Origin: Alistipes sp.
GTDB taxonomy: Bacteria > Bacteroidota > Bacteroidia > Bacteroidales > Rikenellaceae
Assembly: GCA_017536555.1 (NCBI GenBank)
Contig: JAFXHE010000018.1
Location: 1-63,417 of the forward strand
DNA: 63,417 nucleotides
Direction: 5' to 3'
Shown here: in pieces, positions 18,654 to 26,873 of the stretch
How positions within the stretch are numbered: position 1 is the stretch's first letter
How the letters are laid out: every line of letters starts with the position of its first letter
The notes under the pieces: model-generated
Databases searched by the model: none
The model's input: only the letters and a program-made list of their open reading frames with translations
What the model was told of the DNA's origin: nothing
Position numbers and translations under genes: made by a program

Positions 18654-21398
18654 ATGGGAAAATTTTTTACTAATTTGAAGGCTATGGTCGGTATGCTCCT
18701 TATGGTGGGTATGCTTGCTTCAGTGGCTGTGTCGTGTTCGTACGACGATAGCGAGCTTCGTCAGGAGCTGGAGCAGATCAAGCAGGAGCTCGCAGACTTG
18801 CGAGCAGATCTTGAGGGAGAGATCAATGCCTTGAAGAGCTTGCTGGACGGTAAGGTTACTGTGAGCAGCGTTGAGAAGAGGGCTGATGGCAGCACAGTGG
18901 TAACACTCTCTGACAACACCTCATTTGTTATCTACCCCGAGTACGAGGCAGAGAAGTTGCCCACAAACCTCATTACTGTTATCTACGAGGGTAACGTGAT
19001 GTACTGGGCTATGTACAACGCAAAGGGTGTAGCAGAGCCAATCTTGGTAGACGGCAACAAGGTACCCGTGGTAGGCACCTCACCGATGTTCCGCGAGAAC
19101 AGCAAGAACGGCACTATCGAGGTATCATTTGACGGTGGCAGCACCTGGACAGCCACAGGCTACACACCCTCTACTGTTGACAGCATCATCAAGGGCGTGG
19201 AGATTATCTACTCTGATTGGCAGACCGACAGCGAGGGTAATCCTGTAGCTCTCTACTGCGAGTTTACACTCTCTGATGGCAGCACCTTCCGTGTGGGTAT
19301 GCAGGGCGCGCGCCTCGTTATGTCGAGCGACACAGTCTTTGTTCCCTATGGCACAGAGCGTGAGTTCGGTATTCAGGCTTCAGGTGCAGCGGACTATATG
19401 CTTGAGCAGCCCGAGGGTTGGGGATGCGATATCACCTACTCGAAGGAGGATCAGTACTACTACATCAACTTCACATCTCCCTCGTATGAGGATGTTATGT
19501 CGGGTGCAGCAGAGCACACTGGCGTATTCAAGATGATGGTTGTCTTTGATGACGGTATGTCGGCTATTGCACGCGTACAGCTCACCACAGAGCCTGCAAA
19601 CATCAAGTTTATGCCCGATGGCGTGAAGATTGAGGCTGGCTATGGTTGCGATTATATGATGTTCGGCTTCTTGCCCAAGTCGGTATACAAGGTAGAGACC
19701 GTTATGTCGCTTACCTCAATGGTGCTTGAGGGTCAGTCGCACGATCGTGTTAAGGAGGTTGGCTTCTTCAACTCGCCCACAGCGTTCTTCACCTATGCCG
19801 AGGCTTACAGCTCACCATTTGTCGTAGGAACAGAGTATGTATTCTGGTATGTTGTGCCTCGCTATGAGACAGGTACAGGCACCCAGTATATAGTTGAAAC
19901 CGACATCGTAACACGTGACTACGTACACTCAAGCGTCACTTTCGAGGTTGTTGAGCCATTATTCTTCGATGCGAATGTCAAGTTTGAGGCTGCTGGCACT
20001 GCTGGCTATGTCGTTGGCTTCAGCACTGTCAACGAGTTTAACGCAGAGACTATCGCAGCTATGTATAGTGGCAACGAGACCTACTTCGACTACTATAGCA
20101 AGGGTAACGACAGCTATGCTGGCTCATTTGTTGAGTACTTCGATCCATTGAAGAGCACGCTCTATCCTGGTGTTGAGTACACAGTGTGGTGTCTTACACG
20201 TAGCGAGTCGTTGATATTCGAGGCTGACGAGGTTCGTGCGTGGTCATTCACAACACGCGACTTTGAGGTTGGCGGCAATCTCGAGATTGAGGAGGTAGCA
20301 TCGGAGATTGGCTACACAACTATCGAGATGGAGCTTAATACGGAGGGTCATATCGCTATCTACTCACACATCGTTCCTTCGTATGAGGCGAGTGCATATC
20401 CTACAGATGAGCTTGTTATAGATATGCTACGCCGTGATGGTGCTATGCATATCGGCAACGATGCAGCTGTTGCCAAGTACGACGGTAAGAGCGCAGGTGA
20501 GAAGGTGGTATTGTTTGCTGTGGCTGTCGATGCAGATGGTAAGTATGGTAAGGTATTCAAGAAGGAGGTGACCACCAAGGCAATCAGCTATAACAACATT
20601 GATATTAACCTCAAGCTCGTTGCTGGCAAGGCTAACGATACACGTATCGAGGTAGTTGGTGAGGGTGCTGATGAGTTCTTGTATATCATCTGCCAGACAT
20701 CAGATGTTTTGTGGGATCAGCGTTATGGCGGCTCTTCAACAAAGGCTGGTTACTATATCGCTACTAACCCTGATGCATCGGACATCCGTCACACAGGCGA
20801 CGCAGAGTATGCATTGCAGGATGGCTGTATCTGTATGGATGACCTTATGCCTGATACCGAGTATGTTATTGTTGTGGTTGCTGCTGGCAACGATGGCACA
20901 TTCTCGCGTCCCGAGGCTCTCTACTTTACACCGCTGCCCAACATCGGTGAGGTAGTCTATGCTGATGACCCCGACTGGGCTGTTGGTAAGCCCACTGTGA
21001 CAGTTGGTGTGACAACTACCCTGGAGTTCTATAGCTTTGCTTGGTATGTAGCACCCGTTGAGGGCTATAAGGCGTATACTATCGCCGAGTTCCCCGATAA
21101 CTTCACAGATCCTATCTACGGTCTTGGTGTCGATACTCCCGAGAAGTTGATATCGTACATTATGACAAACGGTCAGGAGTGTCTCTATGCGGAGAACTAC
21201 AGCCGCACTTGGTGGGAGTATGTATGGGATGAACAGCAGAATACCTATATTGAGGAGTGGTTCTCGGAGGATAATCTGCCTGGTGTATACAACTTCTACT
21301 ACTATGGTACAGAGGGTGTAACCAAGATTTATACTACTTGGTGTGATCCCGAAGGAAACTTCCACGAGGCATTTGAGGTTGACCCCGCCGAGAAGTAA
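18654..21398 (+). CDS. Giant coiled-coil surface lipoprotein (DUF4988-like N-terminus)
   Basis: 914 residues. The lipoprotein signal ends at Cys28 (LASVAVSC), followed by the acidic residues SYDDSE. A short coiled coil with heptads (ELEQIKQELADLRADLEGEI) spans about 35-65, then a small beta domain (VTVSSVEKRADGSTVVTLSDNTSFVIYP), the arrangement annotated DUF4988 or PL29 N-terminal in Bacteroidetes. The remaining 800 residues look like repeated beta-sandwich modules with phrases such as PGVEYTVWCL and PDTEYVIVVVAA. I see no catalytic motif. The coiled coil suggests a trimeric or dimeric stalk holding the beta modules off the outer membrane. It is monocistronic. Confidence 0.8.
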   Translation: MGKFFTNLKAMVGMLLMVGMLASVAVSCSYDDSELRQELEQIKQELADLRADLEGEINALKSLLDGKVTVSSVEKRADGSTVVTLSDNTSFVIYPEYEAEKLPTNLITVIYEGNVMYWAMYNAKGVAEPILVDGNKVPVVGTSPMFRENSKNGTIEVSFDGGSTWTATGYTPSTVDSIIKGVEIIYSDWQTDSEGNPVALYCEFTLSDGSTFRVGMQGARLVMSSDTVFVPYGTEREFGIQASGAADYMLEQPEGWGCDITYSKEDQYYYINFTSPSYEDVMSGAAEHTGVFKMMVVFDDGMSAIARVQLTTEPANIKFMPDGVKIEAGYGCDYMMFGFLPKSVYKVETVMSLTSMVLEGQSHDRVKEVGFFNSPTAFFTYAEAYSSPFVVGTEYVFWYVVPRYETGTGTQYIVETDIVTRDYVHSSVTFEVVEPLFFDANVKFEAAGTAGYVVGFSTVNEFNAETIAAMYSGNETYFDYYSKGNDSYAGSFVEYFDPLKSTLYPGVEYTVWCLTRSESLIFEADEVRAWSFTTRDFEVGGNLEIEEVASEIGYTTIEMELNTEGHIAIYSHIVPSYEASAYPTDELVIDMLRRDGAMHIGNDAAVAKYDGKSAGEKVVLFAVAVDADGKYGKVFKKEVTTKAISYNNIDINLKLVAGKANDTRIEVVGEGADEFLYIICQTSDVLWDQRYGGSSTKAGYYIATNPDASDIRHTGDAEYALQDGCICMDDLMPDTEYVIVVVAAGNDGTFSRPEALYFTPLPNIGEVVYADDPDWAVGKPTVTVGVTTTLEFYSFAWYVAPVEGYKAYTIAEFPDNFTDPIYGLGVDTPEKLISYIMTNGQECLYAENYSRTWWEYVWDEQQNTYIEEWFSEDNLPGVYNFYYYGTEGVTKIYTTWCDPEGNFHEAFEVDPAEK

Positions 21399-21425
21399 TA
21401 TAGCGTAGGGCTTGACCCTAAAAAT

Positions 21426-21469
21426 GATACCGTCGATTGGGCTTGTGCCCCTTCGACGGTATCTTGTTT
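21426..21469 (+). terminator. Terminator after the 914-residue lipoprotein gene
   Basis: 11-bp stem GATACCGTCGA (21426-21436) with TCGACGGTATC (21453-21463). The loop itself contains GGGC/GCCC, and TTGTTTT follows. Confidence 0.82.
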
Positions 21470-21531
21470 TAAGTATGTGTCGCACTCTATGGGGTGCTGG
21501 ACTCCTCTTTGACCTATGTAGCACGCCTCTG

Positions 21532-21822
21532 TCAGCGTACTATTATTGCAGCTACCAGGCGTATGCCTGCAAGTGTGTTAAGCTGCTCGGCGAGGCTGTC
21601 GCGGCGATAGAATAGCTCTTGTCGTACTACGCCAGAGCGCACGCGGACGTGTAGTATGTGTCCATCGAGCTTCAGCTCGGTGGTCATATCGGCAATATGG
21701 TCGCCTACCGCCATACGCCAGTATGCTGGCAGCTTGCCTTCGGCAACCTTTGCCGCAACGTATGGGCGGCTGAAGAACTCTTTGAGTATCTCGCCTATGG
21801 GTGTTGGTGATGTGCGTTTCAT
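21532..21822 (-). CDS. DUF721 / DciA-like protein
   Basis: 96 residues, read leftwards. The family pattern is visible: an N-terminal helix (IGEILKEFFSRPYVAAKVAEGKL), a conserved Trp in YWRMAVGDHIADMTTEL, and a beta-strand block HILHVRVRSGVVRQELFYRR. DUF721 proteins are related to DciA, the replicative helicase loader of many bacteria lacking DnaC. It overlaps the end of recF by four bases, a recF-DUF721 arrangement that supports a DNA replication or repair role. Being short and divergent, its exact function is not assured. Confidence 0.85.
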   Translation of the reverse strand: MKRTSPTPIGEILKEFFSRPYVAAKVAEGKLPAYWRMAVGDHIADMTTELKLDGHILHVRVRSGVVRQELFYRRDSLAEQLNTLAGIRLVAAIIVR

Positions 21823-22907
21823 TGTGTTGAGCAGCCATTAGAGATGTGAAATAGTCGATACTCTGCACCCGCCTCGTCGAGTGTACGTTGCAGACGATGC
21901 TTGTTGCAGTCGGTGATGAGTATCTGCCCGAACTTCTCGCCATCTACAAGGCGCAGCAGCTGTGCCACGCGTCGCATATCGAGCTTGTCGAAGAGGTCGT
22001 CAAGAAGGAGTATCGGCTTGTTTTTAGTGTGCTCCGTAAGTAGCGTGTACTCGGCGAGCTTAAGTGCTATGAGGAATGACTTCTGTTGTCCCTGTGAGCC
22101 GAACTTACGTAGCTGATGTCCTCCAATGGTCAGCACCATATCGTCGCGGTGTACGCCAGATGTGGTGTGCTCGTTGAAGAAGTCGCGGCGGCGTGAGGCT
22201 ATGAGCAGCTCTGCAAGGGGCGTTGTAAGGAGCTCCGAGCGGTACTCGATGTCCACCTCTTCACGCTCTTCCGATAGTGTGGCGTAGTAGTGGGCAACGA
22301 GCGGACGTATCTGCTCAATTATCTCGCTGCGACGACGATAGATGATGTCTGCTGCTGCCGAGAGCATACCATCGTATATCAGCAGCATCTCCTCCGAGGG
22401 GTTTATTTTGAGGAGCTTGTTGCGCTCCTGAAGGGCTATGTTGTAGCGTATGAGTGCCGCCATATAGGCGTGGTCTAACTGCGATATCAGACGGTTGAAA
22501 TAGCGGCGACGCTCCTCTGCCGAGTCGCTTATGAGTGCGCTGTCAGCGGGCGATACTACAACAATAGGGAAGTGCCCCACGTGGTCGGATAGCTTGTCAT
22601 ACTCTTTGCCGTTGCGCTTTAGCGTCTTGCCGCCACGGTTTGTGTATGAGCATACCACCTGCTCCTGGCGGTTGTCGTCGTGACGAAATACGCCATCAAC
22701 CAAGAATGACTCCTCGCCGTGACACACACACTGCTTGTCGGGTATTGTGTGCATCGACTTTGCTAACGACAGGTAGTGAACAGCATCGAGGATGTTGGTC
22801 TTGCCTGCGCCATTGTCGCCCACGAAGCAGTTTATGCGCTCGGAGAGCGTGAGTCGCTGGTCGCGGATATTCTTGAAGTTGAGTATTGATATGGTGTCAA
22901 GTATCAT
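21819..22907 (-). CDS. recF: DNA replication and repair protein RecF
   Basis: SMC-like ATPase that helps load RecA at single-strand gaps. Walker A is GDNGAGKTNILDAV near residues 30-43, the ABC-type signature region is SGVHRDDM, and Walker B is PILLLDDLFDKLD. At 362 residues it is complete. It is transcribed leftwards with the DUF721 gene. There is no dnaA, dnaN or gyrB next to it, so it does not mark a replication origin here. Confidence 0.96.
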   Translation of the reverse strand: MILDTISILNFKNIRDQRLTLSERINCFVGDNGAGKTNILDAVHYLSLAKSMHTIPDKQCVCHGEESFLVDGVFRHDDNRQEQVVCSYTNRGGKTLKRNGKEYDKLSDHVGHFPIVVVSPADSALISDSAEERRRYFNRLISQLDHAYMAALIRYNIALQERNKLLKINPSEEMLLIYDGMLSAAADIIYRRRSEIIEQIRPLVAHYYATLSEEREEVDIEYRSELLTTPLAELLIASRRRDFFNEHTTSGVHRDDMVLTIGGHQLRKFGSQGQQKSFLIALKLAEYTLLTEHTKNKPILLLDDLFDKLDMRRVAQLLRLVDGEKFGQILITDCNKHRLQRTLDEAGAEYRLFHISNGCSTQ

Positions 22908-22929
22908 ATCTTATGGTAATTTTTACTCG

Positions 22930-22960
22930 TAAAGATACGCTTTTTTTTGCGATGTCGCAA
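22930..22960 (-). promoter_or_regulatory. Predicted promoter of recF-DUF721
   Basis: On the minus strand TTG (22960-22958), a 20-base spacer, TATCTTTA (22937-22930), one base off consensus; leader about 20 bases. Confidence 0.45.
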
Positions 22961-23021
22961 CAGATTGTAACGATTATCAAAAAAAATAGGTGTAAAGCTA
23001 TGAAATTAGAAGTATTTGTTG

Positions 23022-23029
23022 TATTTTTG
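23022..23029 (+). promoter_or_regulatory. Predicted -7 box of the TPR protein gene
   Basis: TATTTTTG at 23022-23029 fits TAnnTTTG; no good TTG partner is visible about 20 bases upstream. Leader about 45 bases. Confidence 0.5.
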
Positions 23030-23078
23030 TGGGTTGAAATGCAAATTGCGAAAATATAAAATTAAAATTATAAACATT

Positions 23079-23708
23079 ATGGCAAACAAAGTACAGAACC
23101 CTGAGGCTGATGTTATGGTTGAGGCAAAGGGTAAATTGGAGTTATTTTTCGAGAAGTGGGGCAATAAGCTCCTTTACACTCTTGTAATCGTAGCCGTTGT
23201 TCTCGGCGCATTCTTTGCTTACAAGGGTTATGCAGAGCGTCGTGCTGTAAAGAAGAACGAGGCTGCAAGTATGGCGTTGTCTTTGGCTACTACTGCCGAG
23301 GCTTATGCGCAGGTTGCTGCTGACTATGAGGGTGTTGCAGCTGCAAATACAGCTGCTTACCTCGCAGGTGCAGAGTATCTCAAGGCTGGTGACTTGGAGA
23401 ACGCTGCAAAGTACCTTGAGATGTACAAGGATGGTGAGGGTGCTGCAGCAGAGATGATTAACGCTGCTGTTTATGGCTTGCGTGGTGATATCGCTGTTGA
23501 GAAGGCAGAGTATGAGGCAGCTGTTGAGCTTTATAAGAGGGCTGTTGCTGCAAGCGAGGATGCCTTCACTCACACAACCTATATGCACAAGATGGCTCTC
23601 GTATATGAGGCTATGGGTGACGATGCACAGGCACAGCAGTGCTATAAGGATATCGTTGCAAAGTATCCCCAGACAAAGATGCAGTACGAGCGTTATATCA
23701 AGGAGTAA
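23079..23708 (+). CDS. Membrane-anchored tetratricopeptide repeat protein
   Basis: 209 residues from the ATG at 23079; the in-frame upstream codons are AT-rich leader. One membrane helix (TLVIVAVVLGAFFAYKGYAE, about 35-54) follows a short cytoplasmic N-terminus. The rest is Ala-rich helices in TPR-like pairs (AAYLAGAEYLKAGDLENAAKYLEMYKDG; EYEAAVELYKRAVAASED; VYEAMGDDAQAQQCYKDIVAKYP). It resembles the YfgM/BamD-like TPR proteins that lie upstream of the lumazine synthase gene in many Bacteroidetes, and here too a lumazine synthase relative follows. It is probably a periplasm-facing scaffold; a specific role cannot be read from the sequence. Confidence 0.82.
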   Translation: MANKVQNPEADVMVEAKGKLELFFEKWGNKLLYTLVIVAVVLGAFFAYKGYAERRAVKKNEAASMALSLATTAEAYAQVAADYEGVAAANTAAYLAGAEYLKAGDLENAAKYLEMYKDGEGAAAEMINAAVYGLRGDIAVEKAEYEAAVELYKRAVAASEDAFTHTTYMHKMALVYEAMGDDAQAQQCYKDIVAKYPQTKMQYERYIKE

Positions 23709-23753
23709 CTTCGACTTAAGTAGGCTCAACGCGTGATAGATAGCGGTGTATAT

Positions 23754-24170
23754 ATGGGTAGTGGCGTACTCTCGGCAGCAAATATGAAGTTTGGTGTCGT
23801 AGTTGTTGGCGAGTTCTATGACTTTTCGCAGTTGCACCTAATGCCGCTTATCGAGGAGCTTGTGCAGATGGGCTGTCCCGAGCAGAATATCGTTGTGCGC
23901 AATGCCCCCTCAATCTTCGATGTTGTCATCACAGCGCAGTTCCTGGCAGAGTATACCGATGTCGATGCAGTGGTGATACTTATGCCCGAGAACAGAATGA
24001 TAAACGCACTGCCCATTATGAATGGTATCATCCAGCTGCAGCTGCAGTGGAATATGGTTGTTACCGTGGGTGGCTCGGAGCGTGCAGCACAACTCGTAGA
24101 GATGGTGAATATGCAGTACGAGATGGTGTCGACGGCTGCGGATAACACGGCGGAGAGTTCAATATCGTAG
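23754..24170 (+). CDS. Degenerate lumazine synthase homologue, probably not catalytic
   Basis: 138 residues from the ATG at 23754 (GTG at 23733 is possible). It aligns by eye along most of RibH: the core strand KFGVVVVGEFYDF matches the KIGIVVxxFN(D)F start; GCPEQNIVVRNAPSIFDVVITAQFLAE matches the NI-V-VPGAFE-P-AA--LAE block; VDAVVIL and GIIQLQLQWNMVVTVG match the next strands and helix. The active-site pieces are gone: GAFE is replaced by SIFD, and the loop that should read GxVIRGxTxH is MPENRMINAL, so the catalytic His and the phosphate-binding residues are missing. It lies 45 bases after the TPR gene, the usual ribH position in this phylum. Either riboflavin synthesis has been lost and the shell repurposed, or the gene is decaying. 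The frame is intact. Confidence 0.68.
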   Translation: MGSGVLSAANMKFGVVVVGEFYDFSQLHLMPLIEELVQMGCPEQNIVVRNAPSIFDVVITAQFLAEYTDVDAVVILMPENRMINALPIMNGIIQLQLQWNMVVTVGGSERAAQLVEMVNMQYEMVSTAADNTAESSIS

Positions 24171-24191
24171 AGTGCCTGATATAAGGTATAG

Positions 24192-24239
24192 CGACCCGAA
24201 GGGAGAGTATAGAGAATACCCCTTTCGGGTCGTTTTCTT
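24192..24239 (+). terminator. Terminator after the lumazine synthase-like gene
   Basis: CGACCCGAA (24192-24200) pairs with TTCGGGTCG (24224-24232), with inner GGG/CCC pairs, then TTTTCTTTT. Confidence 0.88.
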
Positions 24240-24290
24240 TTGTCCTTGCATACTTATTCCGCCATATATTTGTGCGCGAACAAGTATGGT

Positions 24291-24410
24291 GGGGGGTTGA
24301 TAGGGTTTGATGGGGCTTGATGGGGCTTGATAGGGAGTTTAGGGAGTTTAGGGAGTTTAGGGAAAAACCTTATTACGACCTATCTCGTCCTATCTAACTC
24401 TATTCTGCCA
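24291..24410. repeat. Composite 10-bp and 9-bp tandem repeats with inverted right arm
   Basis: Left arm: 10-base units TAGGGTTTGA, TGGGGCTTGA, TGGGGCTTGA (24301-24330), then 9-base units AGGGAGTTT three times (24332-24358) plus AGGGA. Right arm, opposite polarity: TATCTCGTCC, TATCTAACTC, TATTCTGCCA (24381-24410), matching the complement of the 10-base units at 10891. The left arm has four GGG runs spaced by six bases (24333-24362), a possible G-quadruplex. It fills the gap 24240-24505. Confidence 0.88.
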
Positions 24411-24505
24411 TATTCAAACATCGAATAGCATAGAGGTTTTAAGTGGCGGTATAAAAAAAGTGAGTAAAAAATCGTTGCAAATGGAATAATTTCTTGAAAA
24501 ATTAC

Positions 24506-24513
24506 TAACTTTG
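24506..24513 (+). promoter_or_regulatory. Predicted -7 box giving a leaderless alpha/beta hydrolase transcript
   Basis: TAACTTTG (24506-24513) ends five bases before the ATG at 24519, so transcription would start at or within a base or two of the start codon. No well-spaced TTG is present. Confidence 0.5.
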
Positions 24514-24518
24514 CATTT

Positions 24519-25283
24519 ATGGACGCGCGTTATAAATATGATGATATCACGCTCTCGTATACTGTTGAGGGAGAGGGTGATACGGTGATGTTGCTGCACG
24601 GCTGGGGCTGCGATAAGAGTATATGGTCGCCCATAGTCGAGACTCTTGCCGCGAAATATCGTGTCGTGGCAGTCGACTTTGCGGGCTTCGGCCTAAGCGA
24701 CGAGCCGCGCACGGTGTGGGGCGTCGAGGAGTATACGCGCTCTGTGGAGGCGTTGGCAAAGGAGCTTGGCGTGGTGTCGCCAACGCTTATAGGTCACTCC
24801 TTTGGTGGGCGTGTTGCCATAGTCTATGCTTCGCGTAATAGCGTTGAGCGTGTGGTGCTTACCGATGCGGCAGGTGTTAAGCCGCGTCGTACGTGGCGTT
24901 ACTACTATAAGGTCTACACGTTTAAGCTGATGAAGCGCGTGCTACCTCTGCTTATAGGCAAGCAGAAGGCGCAGATGCTTGTCGACCAGCGTCGTCGCAA
25001 GTCGGGCTCTTCGGACTATAATAGTGCTACGCCAATGATGCGTGCCATACTCTCGAAGTGTGTAAACGAGGATTTGTGCCACCTTATGCCGCGTGTAGAG
25101 GCTCCAGTGCTGCTCTTCTGGGGCGATAAGGATAGCGCGACACCGATAAGCGATGCTCGCACGATGGAGCGTCTAATGCCCAATGCTGGGCTTGTCGTCG
25201 CGGAGGGTGCAGGACACTATGCTATGTTGGAGCAGGCGGAGCTGTGGCGCGCCTCGCTTATGTCGTTTCTTAAAATTGATTAG
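24519..25283 (+). CDS. Alpha/beta-fold hydrolase
   Basis: 254 residues. Oxyanion motif HGWGCDKSIW near 27-36, nucleophile elbow GHSFGGR (Ser near 93), an Asp in WGDKDSATPI and catalytic His in GAGHYAMLE near 240. There is no signal peptide, so it is cytoplasmic. The substrate is unknown. It is the first gene of a run with a membrane-bound MurF-like ligase (7 bases on) and Ddl, which suggests a link to cell-wall precursors, perhaps hydrolysis of an ester or thioester of that pathway. That link rests on position only. Confidence 0.88.
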   Translation: MDARYKYDDITLSYTVEGEGDTVMLLHGWGCDKSIWSPIVETLAAKYRVVAVDFAGFGLSDEPRTVWGVEEYTRSVEALAKELGVVSPTLIGHSFGGRVAIVYASRNSVERVVLTDAAGVKPRRTWRYYYKVYTFKLMKRVLPLLIGKQKAQMLVDQRRRKSGSSDYNSATPMMRAILSKCVNEDLCHLMPRVEAPVLLFWGDKDSATPISDARTMERLMPNAGLVVAEGAGHYAMLEQAELWRASLMSFLKID

Positions 25284-25289
25284 CCGCCG

Positions 25290-26852
25290 ATGGATACGTT
25301 GATGCTTAAATTCCTCGCTATAAGCTGGGTGCTATTTATGGTTGCTACGGTGCGCTATTCAACGCAGATGTTCCAGCAGAATAGCTACCGCACGGAGCGT
25401 TACAACCGTTGGCTGCGCTCGACGGGTGAGTGGTATTCGCGCCCAAATATCGTGGCACTGATGGGTGCTGTGTTACTCGGTGTGACAGACCACTGGTGCG
25501 TGTCGCTGTTGTTGGGTCTGTGGATGCTGGTAATAGCCGTGAGCGAGCTATCTATAGAGTATAAGCTAAAGTTGGTATATACGATGCGCGTAAAGCGACT
25601 GCTCGCAACACGCATACTTATAGTTATGGCTGCCGTTATCCCCGTAGAGATATATGCCGAGCGATATACCCCTGTGGTGGCGATGCTTATGGCACTCGAC
25701 TACTGGATAATTGTTGCAAACGCCATAAACAGACCGTTGGAGGCGGCAATCACGCGTTGGTACTATAACGATGCCAAGCGTATGCTGCGCTCGATGCCTC
25801 ATCTCAAGATTATAGGCATCACAGGTAGCTTTGGCAAGACCTCAACCAAGCACTTCTTGTATCGCATACTCTCGGAGCGTTATAATGTCCTAATGACGCC
25901 TGGAAACTTCAACACCACGTTGGGCGTTGTGCGCACCGTGCGCGAACACCTTAAGCCCCACCACGAGGTATTTATTGTGGAGATGGGAGCCAAGCAGCGT
26001 GGCGACATCAAGGAGATATGTGACCTTGTGCAGCCGCACGTGGGTATTGTCACGTCGGTAGGCGAGATGCACCTCGAGACCTTCGGCTCGGTGGAGAATG
26101 TGGCGCGCACAAAGTTTGAACTTATCGACGCACTGCCCACAGATGGCTTTGGCGTGGTGAATATCGACTCACAGGCGGCATACGACTATCTAAAGAGTAT
26201 CGAGCGCAGGGTGGCGACCTATGGCGTATGCCGTGTTGAGGCAGAGTATCGCGCTGTTAATGTCTCATACTCGCCACAGCAGACATCCTTTGATGTGGCA
26301 ATGCAGCGAGGTGTCGACGAGGGCTATGCTACACATATCCTCGGACGTGGCAACATCCTCAACATCACAGGCGCGCTTGCCGTCGCGGAGCATCTCGGCG
26401 TGGGTGTCGAGGCGCGAAGACGAGCTGTTAGGCAGATTGAGCAGATTGAGCACCGTTTAAGTATGCGTCGTGCGGGCGGTGTCACCATCCTTGATGATGC
26501 CTATAACTCTAACCCCGAGGGCGCACGTATGGCGTTGGAGGTGCTTGGCGGCTTTGTTACGGAGGGTCGTCGCTACGTGGTGACTCCAGGCTTTGTCGAG
26601 ATGGGCGAGAGACAGTATGCTAATAACCGTGCATTTGGTGAGGATATAGCACGTGCCAACTGCGACGAGGTGTATGTTGTCAACGAGGTCAACCGTGCCG
26701 CGATAACAGAGGGACTGCTTGTAGGTGGCTACGACGTGGCGCAGACACACTGCGTGGCATCGTTCCAGGAGGCTATGGCAGAGCTGCGACCCAAGCTCAA
26801 GGCGGGCGATGTGGTGTTATATGAAAATGATCTGCCCGATTCGTTTAAGTAA
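25290..26852 (+). CDS. Membrane-anchored MurF-like Mur ligase
   Basis: 520 residues. The first 150 or so are four to six membrane helices (FLAISWVLFMVATV; LLGLWMLVIAVSEL; ILIVMAAVIPVEIY; VVAMLMALDYWIIVA), replacing the substrate-binding N-domain of normal MurF. The ATP-grasping Mur ligase part follows: P-loop GITGSFGKTSTK near 180, TPGNFNTTLG, FIVEMGAKQRGDI, the LETFGSVENVARTK block, and DDAYNSNPEGA, a MurF hallmark (usually DxYNANP). It probably adds a D-Ala-D-Ala-type dipeptide or amino acid to a peptidoglycan-like precursor, at the membrane. The immediate neighbour is a D-Ala-D-Ala ligase. It may be additional to the canonical murF, which is not in this window. Confidence 0.83.
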   Translation: MDTLMLKFLAISWVLFMVATVRYSTQMFQQNSYRTERYNRWLRSTGEWYSRPNIVALMGAVLLGVTDHWCVSLLLGLWMLVIAVSELSIEYKLKLVYTMRVKRLLATRILIVMAAVIPVEIYAERYTPVVAMLMALDYWIIVANAINRPLEAAITRWYYNDAKRMLRSMPHLKIIGITGSFGKTSTKHFLYRILSERYNVLMTPGNFNTTLGVVRTVREHLKPHHEVFIVEMGAKQRGDIKEICDLVQPHVGIVTSVGEMHLETFGSVENVARTKFELIDALPTDGFGVVNIDSQAAYDYLKSIERRVATYGVCRVEAEYRAVNVSYSPQQTSFDVAMQRGVDEGYATHILGRGNILNITGALAVAEHLGVGVEARRRAVRQIEQIEHRLSMRRAGGVTILDDAYNSNPEGARMALEVLGGFVTEGRRYVVTPGFVEMGERQYANNRAFGEDIARANCDEVYVVNEVNRAAITEGLLVGGYDVAQTHCVASFQEAMAELRPKLKAGDVVLYENDLPDSFK

Positions 26853-26873
26853 CTTATAATAAATGATATAGAA

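Noticed and set aside
21532-23078. Replication origin near recF
   Set aside because: No dnaA, dnaN or gyrB nearby and no cluster of DnaA boxes noticed in the recF upstream gap.
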